DNA of 8,495 nt, taken from Bacteroidia bacterium. GTDB lineage: Bacteria; Bacteroidota; Bacteroidia; Bacteroidales; Azobacteroidaceae. Shown here in pieces: positions 1-6,300 of this stretch. The position numbers and the translations under genes were made by a program. The stretch covers positions 1-8,495 of the forward strand of contig BNTT01000137.1 in assembly GCA_025996815.1 (NCBI GenBank), given 5' to 3'. Position 1 is the first letter of the stretch; each line of letters begins with the position of its first letter. Under the pieces are notes generated by a model. It was not told where the DNA came from and did not search any database. It worked only from the letters and a program-made list of their open reading frames with translations.

Positions 1-87
1 AACAGTATGGGTTTCTCTTCGATGCCGGCGTTCCGTGCAGTCAAATCAAGGACGAATTGGGGAGGTATCAGATTGGGTTAGAGCACA

Positions 88-954
88 TTATGGGTATTTT
101 TGTGACACACGAACACGCCGACGTGGCTCCGGCTTCGTCGGCGGTGTGACCGGTGGCGTAACCACCGGGGGTGTGATTGCCAAGTCGGCAGAGAGGAACA
201 GCGGGGTCGGCTTGTCGGCATTGAAGCCTGCCATGGTGCTGCTGATGTCGCTTGTTATTTGCTGCGATGCGGCGTTGTCGAGCGTGATGGTGAGTGTCAG
301 CACCTGCGCTTCGGTGGTGGTGATGCCAATCAGTCGCGCGGTGGCGATTAGCTTATTGTCGGTGCGGACGAAGGTGGGGACGATTTTCAGTCCGCTGCCC
401 GAATGGGTGTTGGTGGCGATGTCCAGCGTGTTGGCAATGCCCGAAAGGGTGGCTGTGGTGCTTGTGATGCGGGTGGCATCGCCTTCGGTTACGGTCAATT
501 CGATGGTCAGTTGGCGTATTTGCTGTTGCATCGCGGCGGTAATGCTGCTGTCGCTGTCCACGACGACGATTTCCGCGTTTGAGGCAAAAAACCAGCCGGG
601 GGTGCTGTCCACGGTGTCGCCTGCTGTGGCTACGGTGGCGATGGTGCCGCTCACGGTGATTTTTTCAGCCGTGTTATAGACCAGCGTGGGGTAGGTGCCC
701 TCCGAGAGTAGCGGCAACGTATTCGTTGCTGCTGCATAGGTGAGGCTCTGATTGTTGATTGCCACCGTGTAACTGTCGGGCACGGCGATGCCCTCGGTGC
801 GGTCTGCCCAATCGGTGGTCAGGGTAATCTCCCACGCTACGGGTCCCGGACATACAGTAATCTCCGGCTCCTCCGGAACGGGAACATCACTCTCGCATCC
901 GCTCAAGAGCAGTGGCGACAGTGCAAAAAGAAATCCGACAAGATGTTGTTTCAT
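88..954 (-). CDS. FimB/Mfa2-like (fimbrillin-associated) surface lipoprotein with proline-rich C-terminal tail
   Basis: This is a 288-residue lipoprotein probably exported to the outer membrane. Residues 1-19 form a signal peptide ending in a lipobox (LLLSGC), with C20 as the lipidated cysteine. The mature part begins with CPGPVAWEITLTTDW (from C35). It continues with a beta-rich domain containing PGWFFAS (119-125), QQQIRQLTIELT (143-154), LSGIANTLDI (170-179) and MAGFNADKPTPL (241-252). From memory these blocks match the FimB/Mfa2-type family of Bacteroidales, whose members anchor or regulate fimbriae; this is family recognition, not a search result. The odd part is the C-terminus. After about residue 260 it becomes ITPPVVTPPVTPP, then an arginine cluster (PRRRVRV), and stops at TAA (88-90). 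The tail could be genuine or could reflect a frameshift. The gene is last in a three-gene leftward operon, 25 nt after the glycosyltransferase. No fimbrillin gene is in view, so the fimbrial role is inference. Confidence 0.72.
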   Translation of the reverse strand: MKQHLVGFLFALSPLLLSGCESDVPVPEEPEITVCPGPVAWEITLTTDWADRTEGIAVPDSYTVAINNQSLTYAAATNTLPLLSEGTYPTLVYNTAEKITVSGTIATVATAGDTVDSTPGWFFASNAEIVVVDSDSSITAAMQQQIRQLTIELTVTEGDATRITSTTATLSGIANTLDIATNTHSGSGLKIVPTFVRTDNKLIATARLIGITTTEAQVLTLTITLDNAASQQITSDISSTMAGFNADKPTPLFLSADLAITPPVVTPPVTPPTKPEPRRRVRVSQKYP

Positions 955-979
955 ACTTTTTTCGTTTTATTGTACGTTT

Positions 980-1933
980 TTAATCCAAGACTTCCGACAC
1001 AACATAATTGTTGCGCTCGGCAGAATTGCGCGTGATGAGTTCCCCAATAAAGCCGGAGAGAAATAGCTGTGCGCCGATAATCATACACGTCAGCGCGATG
1101 TAAAAATAGGGTGTATTCGTCACCAACGGAGCCGTAATGCCCCTGACCATGCACACCCATTTGGTGACTCCGCACACAAGGACTGCCAGGGCACCCATGA
1201 GAAACATCAGCGTGCCTATCAGACCGAAGAAGTGCATGGGTTTTTTGCCGAATTTAGACAAAAACCAGAGCGTAAACAAGTCCAGATAGCCATTGAAAAA
1301 GCGGTCGACACCAAATTTGGACGCTCCGTATTTGCGTTTCTGATGCTGCACGGGCTTCTCCCCAATCCGCGTATAACCCGCATTTTTCGCCAAATAGGGA
1401 ATCCAGCGGTGCATATCGTTGTAAATCTCAATGTTTTTCACCACCTCCTTGCGGTAGGCTTTCAGTCCGCAGTTGAAATCGTGCAACTGAATGCCCGAAA
1501 AGAACCGCGCCGTGGCATTAAACAGCTTGGTAGGCAGCGTTTTAGCGAGCGGGTCGTAGCGTTTCTTTTTCCAGCCGGAGACCAATTGAAAATTTTCTTC
1601 CGTAATCATACGGTAGAGTTCGGGAATTTCGTCGGGGCTGTCCTGCAAATCGGCATCCATCGTGATGACGACATCGCCGCGGGTTCGTTGAAACGCCAAT
1701 TGCAGGGCAGGCGACTTGCCGTAATTGCGCTGAAAGCGGATGCCACGCACCTCCTCGGGGTGCTGCTCGCGCAGGTGGGTGATGATTTTCCACGAGTCAT
1801 CGCTGCTTCCGTCATCAACGAAAAGCACCTCGTAGGAAAAGCCATTCGCGCGCATCACGCGGTCTATCCAGGCGTAAAGCTCAGGAAGCGACTCCGCCTC
1901 GTTCAGCAGGGGTATTACGACACTTATATTCAT
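980..1933 (-). CDS. Membrane-anchored family 2 glycosyltransferase (DPM1/GtrB/ArnC-like)
   Basis: This is a 317-residue GT-A fold glycosyltransferase that probably moves a sugar from a nucleotide donor to a polyprenyl phosphate at the cytoplasmic face of the inner membrane. The N-terminus starts with the canonical VVIPLLNEAESLPEL. It has the nucleotide-binding DDGSS (40-44), the RNYGKSPALQ block (69-78), and the metal-binding DAD motif (93-95) within MDADLQDSPDEIPEL. Next come DFNCGLKAYRKEV (152-164), the MHRWIP segment (174-179) and a basic KRKYGASKF segment near the membrane (199-207). Two hydrophobic helices follow at about 235-257 and 276-298, the usual topology of GtrB/DPM1-like enzymes. 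The length (about 310-330) is normal. The ATG at 1933 lies 10 nt after the upstream gene's stop, so co-expression is likely. There is no clear Shine-Dalgarno sequence, as is usual for Bacteroidota. The exact sugar and acceptor cannot be told from sequence. Confidence 0.93.
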   Translation of the reverse strand: MNISVVIPLLNEAESLPELYAWIDRVMRANGFSYEVLFVDDGSSDDSWKIITHLREQHPEEVRGIRFQRNYGKSPALQLAFQRTRGDVVITMDADLQDSPDEIPELYRMITEENFQLVSGWKKKRYDPLAKTLPTKLFNATARFFSGIQLHDFNCGLKAYRKEVVKNIEIYNDMHRWIPYLAKNAGYTRIGEKPVQHQKRKYGASKFGVDRFFNGYLDLFTLWFLSKFGKKPMHFFGLIGTLMFLMGALAVLVCGVTKWVCMVRGITAPLVTNTPYFYIALTCMIIGAQLFLSGFIGELITRNSAERNNYVVSEVLD

Positions 1934-1943
1934 TCGTTATATA

Positions 1944-2453
1944 CTATCTTTTTGCAAAGAAGCCGGTAGAGACCGTTGCCGTGGCACCGCTTGCAAAGTA
2001 AATTTGCGCGCGATTGTTGTCCACAAATTGCACTAATTTGGCGTTGGTGTCGCCGCTCACCAGCGACCAACTTTTTTCAGCCTTGCTGAAGCGAAATTCG
2101 ACCGCTTCGTCGGAGCCTTCCTTCGTGATTTTGTGCCCTTCGGCGTTTGTAACGATGGTGAACAGCCCGTTATCGGTCTTCACCGTTTGCGTCTTTTCAG
2201 TCATCGAAGGGTTCTCTCCCGTCCAAAATTCGAGGGAATTGAGGATGAAAACATCAATAAACATGGATACAGTATAGACCTGCACCGCAGCCAAACAAAA
2301 GAAAACCAACTCGTTGGTCCAGGCATTGTCGCCCACGCTTTTGTTCCAATCCAACAGTTTACTACTCAGCCCAAAAGAGCCAATACAAGAGCCGAACGTC
2401 AAAGAGCCGCTCAACAACGTGGCAAGAGCCACAGCACGAAAATTCTTTTTCAT
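1944..2453 (-). CDS. DUF3332-like lipoprotein
   Basis: This is a 169-residue protein of unknown function. A signal-peptide-like N-terminus (MKKNFRAVALATLLSGSLTF) ends at C23 in FGSC, a plausible though non-canonical lipobox. It is followed by CIGSFGLSSKLLDWN, a hydrophobic stretch at about 48-72, and NSLEFWTGENP (72-82). This order is what I associate with the DUF3332 family, small Bacteroidota and proteobacterial proteins often starting with a CxGSF segment; the match is from memory. The C-terminal half is a soluble, probably beta-stranded domain ending at TAG (1944-1946). The product could be anchored both by lipid and by the hydrophobic segment, but its topology is uncertain. It is the first gene of the leftward operon and has a -7 promoter element upstream at 2485-2492. 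Its biological role is not known to me. Confidence 0.82.
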   Translation of the reverse strand: MKKNFRAVALATLLSGSLTFGSCIGSFGLSSKLLDWNKSVGDNAWTNELVFFCLAAVQVYTVSMFIDVFILNSLEFWTGENPSMTEKTQTVKTDNGLFTIVTNAEGHKITKEGSDEAVEFRFSKAEKSWSLVSGDTNAKLVQFVDNNRAQIYFASGATATVSTGFFAKR

Positions 2454-2484
2454 AAAAACATTTTTTTTAATTAGTATTTCGGCA

Positions 2485-2492
2485 CAAAGGTA
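2485..2492 (-). promoter_or_regulatory. Bacteroidota -7 promoter element for the DUF3332-glycosyltransferase-lipoprotein operon
   Basis: The minus strand reads TACCTTTG here, a perfect match to the Bacteroidota sigma-ABfr -7 consensus TAnnTTTG. It lies about 31 nt upstream of the ATG at 2453, giving a predicted leader of roughly 25 nt. No good TTTG (-33) element stands at the expected distance, around 2512-2516, where AT-rich repeat sequence sits instead. The promoter may therefore be weak or use a degenerate -33. Confidence 0.6.
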
Positions 2493-2505
2493 CGAAAAAA
2501 TTATG

Positions 2506-2521
2506 AATTACGAATTAAAAA
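2506..2521. repeat. AT-rich intergenic repeat, copy 1
   Basis: The 16-nt string AATTACGAATTAAAAA here is identical to 6636-6651 in the susC-susD gap. It lies just upstream of the operon -7 element, where a -33 element would be expected, and a further AATTAAAAAT follows. Short AT-rich repeats built on AATTACGAATT are, from memory, frequent between genes in Bacteroidota. With only two copies in view, chance in AT-rich sequence is possible but unlikely for 16 identical bases. Confidence 0.5.
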
Positions 2522-2563
2522 ATTAAAAATGATTATTGGATATGACACCTAACTTGGCTGAAA

Positions 2564-2583
2564 GTCCCGCCCCTTCGGGCGAC
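2564..2583. terminator. Small GC-rich hairpin, possible terminator between the convergent-side end of the toxin pair and the leftward operon
   Basis: CGCCC (2568-2572) pairs with GGGCG (2577-2581) across a four-base loop. GT (2564-2565) and AC (2582-2583) could extend the stem past a two-base bulge. It stands 28 nt after the stop of the minus-strand 91-residue gene, a sensible place for a terminator. On the minus strand only three T residues follow it directly, so it lacks a classic U-tract. It could instead be part of a larger repeat or an unrelated hairpin. Confidence 0.3.
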
Positions 2584-2610
2584 AGGCAAAATAAGACACC
2601 GCGATAAATT

Positions 2611-2886
2611 TCAAGCATATTCCAAAATATGTTTTGTATCTCGCATCCGCTTCAAAGGCGAACTATCGTGCATGGTGATATTTTGAAATTGCATTCTCGT
2701 ATCTTCGTAATCAGCACACAAACGCCCTACGCGACCTATTTCGCGTGTATATTCATTGTTGGCATCTTGCGCAGCTAACGCACCGATAGAGGTTGCTTCA
2801 TCTATCAGCTCGTCACAATAATCCGAAACTCTATCAAAAAGTTCCTTGCTTTCAATATTTGTTATATTTTCAAAATTTTTAATCAT
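2611..2886 (-). CDS. Candidate antitoxin: HigA N-terminal-like protein without a DNA-binding domain
   Basis: This is a 91-residue, acidic, mostly helical protein directly downstream of a HigB-type toxin gene (15-nt gap), translated from a strong AGGAGG ribosome binding site. Its core, from residue 12 to 61, includes ELFDRVSDYCDELIDEAT and NNEYTREIGRVGRLCADYED. This pattern resembles the helical N-terminal region of Bacteroidota HigA antitoxins. In those proteins an XRE-type helix-turn-helix normally follows the point where this one reads SPLKRMRD and stops. I translated the other minus-strand frames past the stop at 2611 and saw no obvious helix-turn-helix remnant. It may be a naturally short antitoxin, a truncated one, or an unrelated accessory protein. 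The toxin-first order is typical of higBA. The antitoxin role is inferred from position and partial similarity only. Confidence 0.62.
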   Translation of the reverse strand: MIKNFENITNIESKELFDRVSDYCDELIDEATSIGALAAQDANNEYTREIGRVGRLCADYEDTRMQFQNITMHDSSPLKRMRDTKHILEYA

Positions 2887-2891
2887 CCTTA

Positions 2892-2897
2892 CCTCCT
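2892..2897 (-). promoter_or_regulatory. Strong Shine-Dalgarno sequence for the 91-residue antitoxin candidate
   Basis: The minus strand reads AGGAGG, then five bases (TAAGG), then ATG at 2886. This near-perfect Shine-Dalgarno fixes the start codon. It is unusual here because the other starts in the window show only A/T-rich upstream sequence, as is common in Bacteroidota. Confidence 0.75.
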
Positions 2898-2901
2898 ATT
2901 A

Positions 2902-3195
2902 TTAAATCGTTTTACAATCTATGTTATCATATTCTCTGTGAGTTCCTACAAACCGAACCGTCACAAGTCCTTCTACAAACACAACCAACACCACTAACCG
3001 ATAATTATTTCCTTTAATATTAAAAACATATCTTCCGTTTCCCACATAGTCGGCAGATGAAAAATTCATCTTTATATCTGCATGAGATGCCCATTTTGCA
3101 GCTTTTACAATATCAATCCACCGTTGTAAAGCACTCGTAGCATCGGGGTATTTTATTGTAAAATCGTCTATCAAATCCTTTCTTCTAATTTTCAT
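2902..3195 (-). CDS. higB: HigB-type RelE-superfamily toxin (probable mRNA interferase)
   Basis: This is a 97-residue protein that fits the HigB/RelE-like toxin family, whose members cleave mRNA, often on the ribosome. Visible family features, in order, are an N-terminal helical half with ALQRWIDIVKAAKW (22-35) and HADIKMNFSSADYVGNGRYVFNI (38-60). These are followed by KGNNYRLVVLVVFVEGLVTVRFVGTHREYDNID (61-93). The NIKGNNYRLVV strand and the terminal FVGTHREYD motif are the parts I rely on most. The length is normal. It is the first gene of a two-gene unit with the antitoxin candidate at 2886-2611. Its ATG is only about 16 nt from the start site predicted by the -7 element at 3218-3225. The gene pair is visibly richer in A/T than the flanking operon and susC, which would fit horizontal acquisition. 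Toxicity is inferred from family, not shown. Confidence 0.87.
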   Translation of the reverse strand: MKIRRKDLIDDFTIKYPDATSALQRWIDIVKAAKWASHADIKMNFSSADYVGNGRYVFNIKGNNYRLVVLVVFVEGLVTVRFVGTHREYDNIDCKTI

Positions 3196-3217
3196 TGGCG
3201 TACTTTTAATTCAGGCG

Positions 3218-3247
3218 CAAAGGTAAAACTTTTTTTTCAATTACAAA
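3218..3247 (-). promoter_or_regulatory. Promoter for the higB unit (Bacteroidota -33/-7 type)
   Basis: On the minus strand TTTG (3247-3244) is followed after 18 nt by TACCTTTG (3225-3218). This closely matches the TTTG / TAnnTTTG consensus, which usually has a spacer of about 19-21. The predicted transcript starts near 3211, leaving a very short leader before the ATG at 3195. The -33 box lies two bases from the -33 box of the divergent susC promoter. Confidence 0.65.
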
Positions 3248-3249
3248 AA

Positions 3250-3281
3250 TTTGGTGGTAAAAAAAATAATGATTACCTTTG
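3250..3281 (+). promoter_or_regulatory. Promoter for the susC-susD operon (Bacteroidota -33/-7 type)
   Basis: TTTG (3250-3253), a 20-nt spacer and TACCTTTG (3274-3281) match the Bacteroidota vegetative promoter consensus well. Transcription would begin near 3288, giving a leader of about 24 nt to the ATG at 3312. No clear operator is visible. Because the -33 box abuts that of the higB promoter, polymerase binding at the two promoters may interfere. Confidence 0.72.
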
Positions 3282-3311
3282 CACCCGATAATATAAAAAA
3301 ATGTGTGTAAT

Positions 3312-6300
3312 ATGAACAAAAAACTACGCAAATTTGCCTCAGAAATGCTCTTGATGGCAGCCCTGCTGTTCGCAGGGGGGGGGGTACTGCCCTTGCGGGC
3401 TGAGCCGCCACAAGGCTCTAAAATCGCCGTATCCGGCGTTGTCTCCGATGCCGATGATATTATTATCGGTGCAAGTGTCACCGAAAAAGGTAATCCTGCT
3501 AATGGAGTCGCCACCGACATCGACGGAAAATTTACTCTCCAAGTGCCCGCCAACGCTACGTTGGCAGTGTCGTATCTGGGTTATACAACCCAGGAAATCG
3601 CGGTTGACGGGCAATCAACCATCAATGTTACCCTGTCGACAGACCTCACCATGCTGGACGAAGTGGTCGTTACCGCATTGGGTATCAAGCGCGACACCCG
3701 TGCTTTGGGTTATGCCGTGAGCACGGTGAAGGGCGACGACTTGATTAAATCCGGTGTAACCGCCAACCCGATTGCCGCCCTTTACGGCAAAAGTGCCGGT
3801 GTGGGTGTCCAATCCACCTCCGGTGGTCCGATGGGCGGGATGTCTATCAAAATTCGTGGTGCCGCCAGTATGAACCCCGACCAGTCGGTGCGCCCGCTGT
3901 TTGTGGTGGACGGTGTGCCTATTTCCGACAAGGAATCGGGAATGAGCCGGAGTGCGGTTGACTACGGTTCGGGTGTCAACGACATCAACCCCGACGACAT
4001 CGCTTCGATGGAAATCTTGAAGGGCGCAAAAGCCTCCGTGCTTTATGGCGAAAAGGGTGCCAATGGTGTCGTCCTGATTACCACCAAAAGTGGGAGTGCC
4101 GGTCGCAAAGGCATCGGTATTGATGTTTCTTTCAGTCATGAATGGGAAAAACCGTATTCGTCTATCGACTTCCAAAACGAATATGGTAGCGGAATCAATG
4201 AATACGACATTGAATATGATGCCGTTACCGGTGAGCGCAAAATGAAAACGACCGAGTCCTATAATTTTGGACCAAAATTTGACGGCAGTTCTATTCTCTA
4301 TTTTGATGGCTCCACCCGTCCCTATCAGGCGTATGAAAACAATTATATGGACTTTTTTCAAGATGGTGCTTCCAACAATGTGTCGGTAGCAATCACCTCT
4401 GCGGGGGATAAAGGCAATTCGCGTGTGGCTTACACGCACTACGACTACGGCGGGACGATGCCCAATCAGACGCTTACGAAAAACACGCTGAGTTTCAATG
4501 GCTCATACAAAGCCTCCGATAAATTGACGTTCGACTTTACGGAAAATTTGTATCTGACGGAAGCCAAAAACCGGCGTCCCAGCATTGAGCGGTTTCTTTA
4601 CAACGGCACGCTCAATCGCGACTTCGACATGAAGACCGCGATGACCGGCTATAAAGACCCTGAAACAGGCTATCGATATGACAGTAACGAACTTAAAGAA
4701 CAGGGGTATCCCATTGCTTTTTCTGATGCGCAAGGGTTGTATGACATCCTGTGGAACAACAGCGAAAACAGTGCTATTGATGCCAAACACCACTCCATCA
4801 CGGCGGTGAAGGCTACTTTGCAATTTTTGCCGACTATGGCATTGAAAGTGTCGGGCGGGTTGGATTACACTTCAACGGATTTTACCAATAAATCCAAAGT
4901 GATGCGCCCCAATAAACTTGACCCTACCAAATGGGACGGCGGCGGTTTTAGTTTTTCCAACGAACAGACACTGGTTCAAAACTACGAAGGATTGCTCACT
5001 TTCGACAAACCGACGATTTATCAAAAATTAGACGTGTTTGCGTTCGTGGGCGGGTCGTATCGGCGCGACGAAACACGCAAGGTGGGTGTAGGCACTTATG
5101 GCAACTTCCTTTACCCCGATTACTGGTCTGTTTCAAACATGGACGGTTGGGGTCGCAGCCCCGATAGCCGCATTGCAAGCTACTCTTCCGGTGCCGACTT
5201 GACTTACAGTGTGTTTGGTCAGGCAACATTTTCGTGGGATAGAACTTACTATTTGGAATTTCAAGCCCGCAACGACTGGTCGAGCACTTTGCCCAAAGCC
5301 AATCGTTCCTATTTCTATCCGGGCGTGTCGTTTACCTACAACTTTACGGAAAATATTGAGATTCCAACCGTGAATTACGGTAAATTTCGCCTGTCGTGGG
5401 CAGATGTAGGTCGTCCTGCGCCGCGCTATTATGCTTTGAACAACTATACATCGTCATACAATCATGACGCACAAATTAGTGAGGCAAACTCATCTTCCTA
5501 TTATATTTCCGGCGATTTGAAAGCGGAACGGAAGCGCGAAATTGAAACGGGGTTCAATGTGAAAATGTTTGAACAAGATCGTATGGAAGTGGATTTTTCG
5601 TACTACAACAACACCGTTTACAACCAAATTATGAGTGTCAATGTTTCCGCTTCGTCAGGAAAGCCTTATATGAAAATCAATGCCGGCGAAGTGAGCAACA
5701 ATGGGGTTGAAGTGCTGTTGAAAGTGGCTCCGGTGATTGCCTCTAACTACCGTTGGGATTGGACGTTTACGTTTGCCCGCCAATGGGATGAGGTGGTGGC
5801 ACTCTACCATGGTGATGATGCCAAGAGTTCCATTACTGCCAACACGCGAAGCCCCAGAAATGGCGTAACCGTTACAGACAAAGAAGGCGAGCCGATGGGA
5901 CAAATGTATATGTACGACTTTGAGAAAGACCCTGCAACCGGTCAGCGAATTGTCAATAGCGCAGGGCTTTATACCATTTCTACGCAAGATAAAATATGCG
6001 TGGGCAATATCAATCCTGATTTGTTTGGCGGTATCAGCACTAACTTTGGTATGCAAGGCAAGTGGGGTGCAGCCGACCTTTCGGCAGGTTTTGACTACCG
6101 CGTGGGTGGCGAAATGGTTTCTTACTCCAATTACAATTTGAAGGCGTTCGGGTTATCTATGGAAACATTGAAGTATCGCGATGCTGCCCATGGAGGTCTT
6201 ACCTATACAGACGACTCAGGTCGTGAACGTCACGATGGACTGATTCTTCCGGGTGTGAAAAACGTTGGCACAGCGGATGCGCCTGTTTATGAAGAAAACA

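Noticed and set aside
1..87. Short open frames on both strands at the left edge
   Set aside because: The plus frame stops at about 90 and the minus frame (from about 77 leftward) has no visible start or recognisable domain; too little sequence to call a gene.
116..143. Hairpin CGCCGACG / CGTCGGCG with a 12-base loop
   Set aside because: It lies inside the lipoprotein coding sequence and has no following T-run; probably chance in GC-rich codons.
150..168. Perfect inverted repeat CCGGTGG / CCACCGG with a five-base loop
   Set aside because: It falls within the codons for the PPVVTPP tail, where repeated proline and valine codons create it; it has no T-run and lies before the stop codon, so I do not call it a terminator.
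35..679. Plus-strand open frame of 214 codons, antisense to the lipoprotein gene
   Set aside because: It lies opposite a well-supported lipoprotein with signal peptide and lipobox; its translation has no recognisable domain and is a product of the codon bias of the opposite strand.
1232..1969. Plus-strand open frame of 245 codons, antisense to the glycosyltransferase
   Set aside because: The minus strand carries every motif of a family 2 glycosyltransferase; the plus translation shows no domain and no promoter.
3303..3311. GTG start at 3303 for susC, giving an MCN extension
   Set aside because: The ATG at 3312 opens on a typical signal peptide (MNKKLRK) and sits at a normal distance from the promoter; the extension adds nothing recognisable.
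3196..3311. Invertible promoter (inverted repeats flanking a DNA switch) upstream of susC
   Set aside because: I looked because Bacteroidota often invert SusC promoters; I found symmetrical divergent promoter boxes but no long inverted repeats or nearby recombinase gene.
3615..4439. Minus-strand open frame of 274 codons within susC
   Set aside because: It is a shadow of the SusC plug region; its translation is histidine- and threonine-rich with no domain, as expected from antisense codons.
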